In this document: in pieces, positions 1 through 7,585 of the stretch
Numbering within the stretch: position 1 is the first letter of the stretch
Layout: every line of letters starts with the position of its first letter
Origin: CAWIJJ01 sp963836425
Lineage (GTDB): Bacteria > Acidobacteriota > Terriglobia > Bryobacterales > Bryobacteraceae
NCBI GenBank assembly: GCA_963836425.1
Contig: CAWIJJ010000021.1
Coordinates: 1 to 64,000 of the forward strand
DNA length: 64,000 bases
Reading direction: 5' to 3'
Position numbers and translations under genes: made by a program
Notes under the pieces: generated by a model
What the model was told of the DNA's origin: nothing
Database searches by the model: none
Seen by the model: only the letters and a program-made list of their open reading frames with translations

Positions 1-3000
1 GACCGGCAGCAAACGCTGCCCATACTTCTTCCTTCACTGCGGAGAAGTCCTCGCTGGAGGACAGCAGTTCCCTCGGCCGATCGTAGCCGAACACGCTGAG
101 AAACGTGGCGAGTTCGGTCCACAGGTCGAGTTGAGGCCGCTCGCGCCATCCCTGGGCGCGGTCCGTCTTCGCGTAGAAGAACGGCTTCTGCTGCTGCTCG
201 AAGTGGCGTAGTACATATGCCAGGGCCGTGGTCTTGCCGGTGTGGCGGTCACCCGTCACCCAGCAAATCCGTATCGGCGGAGCCTGCGCAAATCCCTCGA
301 TCACCGCGAGCTCCGCGGTCGGTGATGGCGCCGGTGGCGGTGAGGGGCAGCCGGTGATCACCGCTCGACACGGTATCTCTTCGAGGTTCTTGGCGCCGCG
401 AAGGTCCGCGCCGGCAAGCGCGCCCTCCCGGAACCTGGCACCGGTAAGATCGGCGTCGCGCAGATCGTGACCGTTCAGAGTGGCGTCGACCAGCGCACCG
501 CGCAGCTTGATCTCTCGCAGGTCGCGGGGCAGTTCCACCGCGGCAATCAACGCGCCCGAAAGGTCGCGGCCGCGGAACGTCTCGTTCTTCATGATGAGCA
601 GCCTCAGCGCGTTCGCGCTCACGGTCCTCATCGACTCCGGGCTGCCTCTGCCGGTCTCCCGCAACAAACTCCAGAGATGCTCGATGCTGTTGCCGTCGAT
701 CATGCCCGCCAGCAACTCGCAAACCACTGTCATCTCCTCATTGCTGAACGGCGTTCGCCCGAAGGTATGGACCAGTTCCGATACCGGCTTCCGTGTATAG
801 GGCAGTTCGCTGACCGAGCGGTCCGGCTCGCGATACGTGGACGTAAAGCGCCCCGCCAGGCAGCCTGCCTCCGCGCCGAGTCTCAACGCGACGAAATACT
901 CGGCGAAAGCTTTGTGCGCAAATTCGAAGTGCCCGCCGGCATCCGAATGCAGCAGCCCGTGCGTGCGGAGATCGCGGTACAGGGCCTCCATTCCGTAGGC
1001 CTGAATGAGACGCTGAAAATGCCGTTGGATATGATCCGCAAGATCCTCGAAGTGAATTCGCAGATTGCCCTGGAACAGCATGGTCCAGCCGAGCTCGCAC
1101 AGGAAGAGGAGCTTGTCCCGGGTTGCGGTGAACGTGCTGGCGGTTTCGGCGTCACGCCGCAGCAGGCGGTCCGTCGCTTCCAGGTAGATATGCGCGGGGT
1201 TTTCGATGGTCTCGAGCCTCGCACTCGGGATCTCCAGCAAGTACTCCGCTAACACCGGCTTTTTCAGCATGTCTTCAATCGCCGGATTCGCAATCATCAG
1301 ATCGGCGGTCCTGCTTTCCTCCGTTCCCAGCCGGCGGAGCAGGAGGTCGCGAATGCGCGCCTTGTCCAATGGCTTGAGATAGACGATTTCGAACCTGGGC
1401 GCCTCGATCCGGAGGCTGGAACTTTCAACGGGCGCAAACATCCGCTCCGCTTCTTTTGCCCACCGGAAATACTCGGTTCGTCCGGTGAGGATCACTTTGG
1501 CGTTGTCGGTGGCCAGGCTGGCGAGTTCCCGGAAGTGCGCCGCCACCGTGCGATCGTCGGCCTGCAGCGCCATCTCATCAAAGCCGTCCAGAATCAGCAG
1601 CATCTTGCCGCGCTTGGACAGCGTCATAAACGTGTCGTATCCGCTCCTCACGAAGGGGAGTTTGTACTGCTCCAGAAATATATCGTTGATCATCTGCTGG
1701 GCGGTCATGCTTTTGATGAACGAGCGCAGCGTGATGACCAACGGAAACCGCTCCCGCGACGAGTTTTGAAAATAACGCTGCAGCATTCTGCGGGCGTAAT
1801 GGCGGCAGAACCAGGTCTTCCCCGCGCCGAAATTCCCAAGCAGCGAGAGGTGCACTCGTCCGCGCTCGGCCAACCACGAATCGACATAGGCGTCGAGGCT
1901 CGGGAAAGGGTCGCGGCGCAAGATTTCGCCGTTCTCCGAAAATTCGATCTTTTCGCCGGCCAGGTCCACATAGAGGGCATCGATGCGGTCGGCTTCCGCG
2001 CGGCGGTTCATCGCCTCGATATACCCCGACCAGACCCGCTTTTCGAGGAACCCGGAGATCGTGAACAGTTCGACCAGGCCGCTGCGCTCCGCTTCGTCGA
2101 GCGCGCTGGGAGAGATTCGGTGATCGGCGAAAATCCAGGCCCGGTTGGCGTTCAGGTCCGCCTCGCGTCGTGCCAAAAGGACGTCTTCCGCGGATATCTC
2201 GCCGTCCACGCAATAGACTCTCACGGCCTGGTGATGCTGCATGGGGCGGTCCAGCACGGCAAGCATCCGCAGGGTTCTTCGATCGACGCGCTGCTGCGGC
2301 CTGACCTCGTATCCAATGGACTCCAGCCAGTCCTGCACCTCCCCGGCCAACTCCTCGCCGGCCGCGGAATCCCGCGTCTCCATAACCTCTCTGCCGCGTT
2401 CGCGCACCGCGCGCCCGAGCCCGCGTAAAAACTCCAGCACCTCGGGGTGGCTCGCATCCGACGGTTCGTACGGTATTGTATGCAGGTTGTAGTTCGCGGC
2501 CAACCGCTCTCCGCTAAACTCCGAGATCGTTTCCTGGCTGACCAGGGCATAGCAGTTCGGGACGCTGCTGGCATAGGCCTCCCGCATGTTTTCGAGCAGC
2601 GCCGTAAGGTCCGGATCGGTCAGCGAATAGCCCAGGAACAGCACGGTGTTCTCGGTGAACACCGTCATGAGGTACGAATACAGGCGGCCGGTGTGCAGGT
2701 TCAGGCGGCGGTAATCCGCCCGGCCGAACACGATGTTCCCGAGGTCATCGAGCGAACCGTGCAATTTGAACAGGTGCGGTTCGCTGCCGCCTCGTGAAAA
2801 CGGAATGGCCGAAAAGGTGGTGTGCGTGGATTTGGGCGGCGGATGGCCCCGGCGGGAAATGTAGGCGGACTCCAGCAGCGAATCGTAATTGGTGGTGATC
2901 ACGCTGGCGAACGGCAGCTCCCACAATGCGTTGTGTGCCTCGGATGGGCTCCGCGCGCGCCGGCCGAGCCGGTCGAACAGGAAATTCTGAAAGCGCCCTT

Positions 3001-4138
3001 CTCCCAGACGCTCGCGCAGATAGTCGGCGACGTCCAACAGATCGCCCGCTGCGATTCGCCGCACGATCTCTTCACGATGCGGAAGCCTGACTCGTTCCTC
3101 CACGGCATAATCCAGCATCGTTGTCAGCAGTTCGCGCCAACTCGGCAGCCCGCAGGGCATCGAGAGCCCCGCGCCGACGAAAGCCACGCAATTGCCGCGT
3201 GCAAGTTGCTCTACGAGCGACGCTGGAGCCTGGATCTTCGCCGGGCCCGTTGCCAGGCTGCGCAGTTTCGCGGCGGCTGCCTGAATCGGTCGCCACGGCT
3301 TATCGGCGGTGATCCGCTGCAGCTCACCAAGCACAGCGCCGGCGTTTTCCGGCCGGTCATTGGGGTCCTTGGCCGTGCACCGCGCGATGAGGTTCGTCAC
3401 CGCCTCGGGTACCCCGGCGGCATGCAGCGACGCCGTGTCCAGAGGCCGGCGGATGAGATCCGAGAATAGTTCACGGGTCGTGGCGCCGTGAAAAGGTCTC
3501 CGGCCCGTGAGCAACTCGAAAAACGTAATGCCGAACGCGAAGAGGTCCGTGCGGGCGGTGATTTCCAGGCTCTGAATCTGTTCCGGCGCCATGTACGGCG
3601 CCGTCCCCATCACATAGCCTTCGGGAAAATGAGTGTGCCGCTCCACGGAGGCAATTCCGAAATCCGTAAGCTTGAGCGACTGGGTCTGGGTCAGGAACAG
3701 GTTTTCAGGTTTGATGTCGAGGTGAATCACATTCACCGAGTGGATGTAATGCAACGTCTCCGCCAGATCGGCCATCAGGGCGAAGATCTGGTTCCGTTCC
3801 AGCCGCATTCCTGCATTCAGCGTGTCGCGGAGGGGGCTGCCGTGCAGGTATTCCAGCACCATGTACGGCAGCCCCTCGTGGATATCGTGCTCCAGGCCCT
3901 CCACGAGGCAACGGTGCCGTAGCCTGACGTACAGGCGGCCCTCTTGCATGAACCGATGCCGCAGGACCGGTTCCTGGTTTGCCGTCCGGGTGAGGATTTT
4001 GACGGCTACCTCCCGATCATTGGAGGTATCGACGGCGTGGTAGACGTCCGACATCTGTCCTCCCACGAAACCGTGAATGCGATATCGGCGAAACAGGTCT
4101 CCGGGCCGAATGGGCATGGGCTGTTGCCAGGGATTCAT
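1..4138 (-). CDS. Protein kinase-SIR2-NACHT-pentapeptide multidomain STAND protein (3' end outside window)
   Basis: I read this frame codon by codon on the minus strand: no stop between the ATG at 4138 and the window edge, giving at least 1379 codons. An in-frame TGA at 4148-4150 fixes this as the first ATG. Residues 14-270 are a Ser/Thr kinase: lysine K47 in VAVKIL, catalytic loop HLDIKPEN (139-146, D141), DFG 159-161, APE 184-186. Residues about 310-520 are a SIR2 domain: VGAGLSMPCGLPSW (321-334), ITTNYD (414-419), KLHGS (458-462, H460), GYSLTDPDL (503-511). Residues about 600-720 resemble a restriction-endonuclease fold but no intact D-ExK centre is seen. A NACHT NTPase follows, with Walker A GNFGAGKT (768-775) and Walker B LILDGFDEM (848-856). 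Pentapeptide repeats lie at about 1180-1255, then a second P-loop GDRHTGKT (1296-1303). SIR2 plus NACHT suggests an NAD-depleting antiphage STAND protein; the role is inferred. Confidence 0.88.
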   Translation of the reverse strand, partial: MNPWQQPMPIRPGDLFRRYRIHGFVGGQMSDVYHAVDTSNDREVAVKILTRTANQEPVLRHRFMQEGRLYVRLRHRCLVEGLEHDIHEGLPYMVLEYLHGSPLRDTLNAGMRLERNQIFALMADLAETLHYIHSVNVIHLDIKPENLFLTQTQSLKLTDFGIASVERHTHFPEGYVMGTAPYMAPEQIQSLEITARTDLFAFGITFFELLTGRRPFHGATTRELFSDLIRRPLDTASLHAAGVPEAVTNLIARCTAKDPNDRPENAGAVLGELQRITADKPWRPIQAAAAKLRSLATGPAKIQAPASLVEQLARGNCVAFVGAGLSMPCGLPSWRELLTTMLDYAVEERVRLPHREEIVRRIAAGDLLDVADYLRERLGEGRFQNFLFDRLGRRARSPSEAHNALWELPFASVITTNYDSLLESAYISRRGHPPPKSTHTTFSAIPFSRGGSEPHLFKLHGSLDDLGNIVFGRADYRRLNLHTGRLYSYLMTVFTENTVLFLGYSLTDPDLTALLENMREAYASSVPNCYALVSQETISEFSGERLAANYNLHTIPYEPSDASHPEVLEFLRGLGRAVRERGREVMETRDSAAGEELAGEVQDWLESIGYEVRPQQRVDRRTLRMLAVLDRPMQHHQAVRVYCVDGEISAEDVLLARREADLNANRAWIFADHRISPSALDEAERSGLVELFTISGFLEKRVWSGYIEAMNRRAEADRIDALYVDLAGEKIEFSENGEILRRDPFPSLDAYVDSWLAERGRVHLSLLGNFGAGKTWFCRHYARRMLQRYFQNSSRERFPLVITLRSFIKSMTAQQMINDIFLEQYKLPFVRSGYDTFMTLSKRGKMLLILDGFDEMALQADDRTVAAHFRELASLATDNAKVILTGRTEYFRWAKEAERMFAPVESSSLRIEAPRFEIVYLKPLDKARIRDLLLRRLGTEESRTADLMIANPAIEDMLKKPVLAEYLLEIPSARLETIENPAHIYLEATDRLLRRDAETASTFTATRDKLLFLCELGWTMLFQGNLRIHFEDLADHIQRHFQRLIQAYGMEALYRDLRTHGLLHSDAGGHFEFAHKAFAEYFVALRLGAEAGCLAGRFTSTYREPDRSVSELPYTRKPVSELVHTFGRTPFSNEEMTVVCELLAGMIDGNSIEHLWSLLRETGRGSPESMRTVSANALRLLIMKNETFRGRDLSGALIAAVELPRDLREIKLRGALVDATLNGHDLRDADLTGARFREGALAGADLRGAKNLEEIPCRAVITGCPSPPPAPSPTAELAVIEGFAQAPPIRICWVTGDRHTGKTTALAYVLRHFEQQQKPFFYAKTDRAQGWRERPQLDLWTELATFLSVFGYDRPRELLSSSEDFSAVKEEVWAAFAAG

Positions 4139-4150
4139 AAATCTGGATCA

Positions 4151-4315
4151 GTATATCGGTATCCGTACCCGTCGATGCCGGCCAACGGCGAAAATACCTT
4201 CCGTGTCCAACACCTGAGCCGCACGCCGCCCGACCCGGCCCTGTTCACCGTCCCGTCCGATTACACCGTCACCGACGAGGCCGGCGCATTTACCATCCAC
4301 TTTCCGGGCAGGTAG
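4151..4315 (+). pseudogene. C-terminal remnant of a lost protein gene
   Basis: The plus-strand frame ending with TAG at 4313-4315 encodes a tail with SVYRYPYPSMPANG, then SRTPPDPALFTVPSDYTV. The 'PDPALF-VPSDYTV' ending resembles the C-terminus of secreted acidobacterial proteins as I remember them. No start codon, signal peptide or body lies upstream, because the sequence before 4139 is the oppositely oriented kinase-SIR2-NACHT gene. The simplest reading is that the end of an older gene survives at the junction where the big gene was acquired. This is a weak call from one short segment; the fragment could be chance. Confidence 0.35.
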
Positions 4316-4400
4316 CCGCGGCGCGGCCAACCCGGGCGGCCCGCACCAGCCGGGGAACGGGCGCTTCTCCACCCCTTTGCTACACTGCTGATTTAGTCCG

Positions 4401-5864
4401 ATGAAGCTCTCCATCCTGATGCCCGTGTACAACGAGCGCACCGTCGTGGAGCGTTGCCTCTCCCTGGTTCTCACCGCCCCGCTCCCCGAAAATATGGAGC
4501 GCGAGCTCATCATCGTCGACGACTGCTCCACCGACGGCACCTTCGATATCCTCCAGCGCCTCGCCGCCGGGTTTCCCCAGATCCGCCTCCACCGCCACCC
4601 CCACAACAGCGGCAAAGGCGCCGCCGTCCGCACCGCCATCGAAAAGGCGTCCGGCGACTTCTCCCTCATCCAGGATGCCGACCTCGAGTACGATCCCAAC
4701 GAGTACCCGCGCCTCCTCCGCCCCCTCCTCGACGGCCATGCCGACGCCGTCTTCGGCTCCCGCTACCTCGCCGGCGAGCAGAGCCGCGTCCTCCCCTTCT
4801 GGCACTCCATGATCAACAAGGCCCTCACCCTGGTCTCCAACATGTTCTGCAACCTCAACCTCACCGACATGGAGACCTGCTACAAAGTCTTCCGCACCGA
4901 CCTCCTCAAGAGCATCCCCATCCGCTCCGACCGGTTCGGCTTCGAACCCGAAATCACCATGAAGAGCGCCAAGCGGAAGTTTCGTATTTACGAGGTCCCC
5001 ATCAGCTATCACGGCCGCACCTACGAGGAAGGCAAAAAGATCGGCTGGAAGGACGGCCTCAAGGCGCTCGCCGTCGTCCTGAAATTCTGGCTCATCGACG
5101 ACCTCTATGCGGCGCCCTATGGCCGCGGCGTGCTCAACAACCTCACCGGCACCCCGCAATACCTGAGCTGGCTGGCGCGCAAAATCCGCCCCCACGTGGG
5201 CGACGCCGTTCTCGAAGTCAACGCCGGCATCGGCAATATCTCCGGCCGTCTCATGGGCCGCCGCGTCCTCTATGTCGCCGCCGAGAAGGACCCGCTCCAC
5301 CTGCACGCCCTGCGCAACCGCTTTCTGCGCACGCCCAACGTCGTCGTTCAGCGCCTCGATCCCGAACAGTCGGAGGATTACTCCGGCCTTGAAAACTGCT
5401 TCGACACGGTGCTCTGCCTGAACGTCCTCGAGTATCTCGAAGACCCCGTCCGCGTGGCCCAAGCGCTGCGCGCCACCCTGAAACCCGGCGGCCGGATCAT
5501 CATCCTGGTGCCGCAGACTCCCGCCCTGTTCGGCACGCTCGACCGCAGCCTGGGCCACCGCCGCCGCTTCCGCCCCCACGATCTGCGCGAACTGCTCGAA
5601 ACCTCCGGGTTTGCCGTGGAAACCGTCTACAGCTTCAACCGCGCCGGCGCGCCGCCCTGGTGGGTCTACGGCAGACTGCTCCATTCCCGGAACATCGACA
5701 AGCCCGTCCTGAAGATCTTCGACAAGACCGTCTGGATCTGGAAGCGGCTGGAGTGGATGCTCCCCTGGCCCGGTCTGTCGCTGATCGTGGTCGCGCGCAC
5801 CGTGGCCGTGCCCCGGACCGCCAACGCAAGGGAGCGCAACGCCGCCGATGCCAACCGATTTTGA
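4401..5864 (+). CDS. Glycosyltransferase family 2-SAM methyltransferase fusion
   Basis: 487 residues. Residues 1-235 are a dolichyl-phosphate-mannose-synthase-like GT2 domain: MPVYNE (7-12), IVDDCSTDGT (38-47), and the metal-binding DAD at 92-94. Residues about 245-465 are a class I SAM-dependent methyltransferase, with motif I at 272-280 (EVNAGIGNI) and a downstream NVLEY segment. The likely role is transfer of a sugar to a lipid or glycan at the inner face of the membrane, with methylation by the second domain. It is the first gene of the plus-strand glycan cluster and its end overlaps the next start by 17 bases, implying translational coupling. The substrate cannot be read from the sequence. 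Confidence 0.9.
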   Translation: MKLSILMPVYNERTVVERCLSLVLTAPLPENMERELIIVDDCSTDGTFDILQRLAAGFPQIRLHRHPHNSGKGAAVRTAIEKASGDFSLIQDADLEYDPNEYPRLLRPLLDGHADAVFGSRYLAGEQSRVLPFWHSMINKALTLVSNMFCNLNLTDMETCYKVFRTDLLKSIPIRSDRFGFEPEITMKSAKRKFRIYEVPISYHGRTYEEGKKIGWKDGLKALAVVLKFWLIDDLYAAPYGRGVLNNLTGTPQYLSWLARKIRPHVGDAVLEVNAGIGNISGRLMGRRVLYVAAEKDPLHLHALRNRFLRTPNVVVQRLDPEQSEDYSGLENCFDTVLCLNVLEYLEDPVRVAQALRATLKPGGRIIILVPQTPALFGTLDRSLGHRRRFRPHDLRELLETSGFAVETVYSFNRAGAPPWWVYGRLLHSRNIDKPVLKIFDKTVWIWKRLEWMLPWPGLSLIVVARTVAVPRTANARERNAADANRF

Positions 5865-6861
5865 AGTGGAGCGCCTGAGCGCCCTGATCGCCGGATTCGC
5901 CGGCAAGCGCCTCCTCGTGGTGGGCGACCTCATGCTCGATGAGTTCATCTGGGGCAAGGTCTCCCGCATTTCGCCCGAAGCTCCGGTCCCGGTGGTGAAC
6001 GTCACCGGTGAAACTTACTATCCGGGCGGCGCCGCCAACGTGGCCCGCAACCTGCGCGAGTTCACTCCCGGGGTGGTAATCATGGGCCTCGCCGGAACCG
6101 ACAGCGCGGGCGCCCGCCTGCTCGAACTCCTCAACCGGTCCGGTATCGACACCTCCGCCGTGCAGCAGGATTCCGTCTTTCCCACCGCGTTGAAGACGCG
6201 CATCATCGCGCGCAACCAGCAGGTGGCCCGCGTCGATCGCGAACGCCGCGCCGCCCTTACCCGGGACCAGGCCGGCCGCGCCCTGGCCGATTTCGACCGC
6301 GTCCTCCCCACCGTGGACGCCGTCATCGCCGCCGATTACGGCAAAGGGTTTCTCACCCAGCCGCTGGCCGACCACATCGGCCAGGCCGCGCGCCGGCACG
6401 GCAAGGTCCTCACCGTGGACCCCCACCCCCACACCTCGCTCGCCTGGCCCGGCGCCACCGCCATCAAACCCAACCGCACCGAAGCCTTTCTGGCCGCCGG
6501 CATGCCTCCTTCCGAGCCCCTGCTGCCGGTGCGCGAAGACCAGCCCCTGCTCGCCGCCGGCCGGCGCCTGCTTTCCCGCTGGGACTGCGGCTCGCTGCTG
6601 ATTACCCTGGGCGAGCAGGGCATGCTGCTGTTCGAGCGCGATGCGGAGCCCTATCCGATTCCGGGCCGGGTCAAGGATGTGTTCGATGTGTCGGGCGCCG
6701 GCGATACCGCCATCGCCGTCCTCACCCTGGCGCTGGCCGCGGGAGGCACGCCGGCCGAATCGGCGGAGCTGGCCAATCGCGCCAGCAGCATTGTCGTGGG
6801 CAAGCTGGGCACGGCCACCGTCACCACCTCCGAGTTGCAGGCTTGCCTGGCCGATCCATGA
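5848..6861 (+). CDS. rfaE1: D-glycero-beta-D-manno-heptose-7-phosphate kinase (PfkB family)
   Basis: 337 residues, matching the kinase half of HldE/RfaE. The N-terminal LLVVGDLMLDEFIWGKVSRI segment is diagnostic of the heptose kinases; a GG pair lies at 60-61 and the ribokinase-family GAGD catalytic signature at 283-286. The adenylyltransferase half of bifunctional HldE is absent, so the protein is kinase-only, as in the rfaE1 arrangement. It phosphorylates heptose 7-phosphate to the 1,7-bisphosphate in the cytoplasm for LPS-core or glycan heptose. The next gene, overlapping by four bases, is the phosphatase for its product, which supports the assignment. Confidence 0.93.
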   Translation: MPTDFEVERLSALIAGFAGKRLLVVGDLMLDEFIWGKVSRISPEAPVPVVNVTGETYYPGGAANVARNLREFTPGVVIMGLAGTDSAGARLLELLNRSGIDTSAVQQDSVFPTALKTRIIARNQQVARVDRERRAALTRDQAGRALADFDRVLPTVDAVIAADYGKGFLTQPLADHIGQAARRHGKVLTVDPHPHTSLAWPGATAIKPNRTEAFLAAGMPPSEPLLPVREDQPLLAAGRRLLSRWDCGSLLITLGEQGMLLFERDAEPYPIPGRVKDVFDVSGAGDTAIAVLTLALAAGGTPAESAELANRASSIVVGKLGTATVTTSELQACLADP

Positions 6862-7397
6862 CCCCCGCTCCGGCGGTCTTCTTCGATCGCGACGGCACCC
6901 TCATGGAGGAGGTCCATTACTGCGCCGATCCGGCCCTGGTGCGGGTCTACCCCGGTGTGCCCGAGGCCCTGCGCCGGTTGCAGCAGGCGGGTTTCCGGCT
7001 GTTCGTGATCTCCAATCAAAGCGGCATCGGCCGCGGCCTCTTCACGGCGGCCGAATACCACGCGGTGGAGGCCGAATTCCTGCGCCAGCTCGGCGACGGG
7101 CTGATCGATGCCTCGTACTTCTGTCCCGATCCTCCCGGGGTGCCGTCCGCGTGCCGCAAGCCCGCGCCCGGCATGGTGTTCGAGGCGGCCCGCGATTTCG
7201 CCCTTGACCTGCCGCGGTCGTACCTGGTGGGCGACAAACCCGCCGATATCGAATGCGGCCGCCGCGCCGGCACCCGCACCATCCAGGTGCTCACCGGCTA
7301 TGGCGCCGGGCAACCCTGCCACGCCGATTTCACCGCCGCCGATGCAGTCGCCGCCGCGGCACTGATCCTGGCGCCCGCGCACCCCATCGGCCGGTGA
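6858..7397 (+). CDS. gmhB: D-glycero-D-manno-heptose 1,7-bisphosphate phosphatase
   Basis: 179 residues from the ATG at 6858, which overlaps the rfaE1 stop as ATGA. HAD-superfamily histidinol-phosphatase type: nucleophile motif DRDGT at 10-14 (D10, D12), the SNQSGIGRG motif, CRKP and the acidic GDKPADIE motif. It removes the 7-phosphate from heptose 1,7-bisphosphate. The zinc loop of GmhB normally contains several Cys/His residues; here the loop reads FCPDPPGVPSACRKP and keeps only two cysteines and no histidine, so the zinc site looks reduced. Its position directly after the kinase makes this a two-step heptose module. Confidence 0.93.
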   Translation: MTPAPAVFFDRDGTLMEEVHYCADPALVRVYPGVPEALRRLQQAGFRLFVISNQSGIGRGLFTAAEYHAVEAEFLRQLGDGLIDASYFCPDPPGVPSACRKPAPGMVFEAARDFALDLPRSYLVGDKPADIECGRRAGTRTIQVLTGYGAGQPCHADFTAADAVAAAALILAPAHPIGR

Positions 7398-7585
7398 GCT
7401 CGCGGGTGACCGCCCCGGCGCGGCCCCGCCGGGTCCGGCGAAACGGACACACTGTGCCCGTCTCAAAAATGGAAATCATTGAAATGGAAGCACTTGTTTA
7501 CCTATGGAACGGCACGGTGTGCCCGCCGGCCGATTTTGTCCCGCCTTCCGTGGAGATTTCCCGGCCTCCTGCCGAACTATGACAT
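7398..7585. other. Short intergenic stretch
   Basis: The 188 bases between gmhB and the SEC-C/TPR gene contain a GC-rich inverted repeat (CCGGCG ... CGCCGG near 7412-7430) without a T-tract, so it is not a convincing terminator. No promoter or small gene was convincing. Confidence 0.3.

Noticed and set aside
4380..6005. Minus-strand frame of 541 residues across the GT2-methyltransferase gene
   Set aside because: It is antisense to a strongly supported gene, is rich in Glu/Gly/Ala shadow composition and shows no domain.
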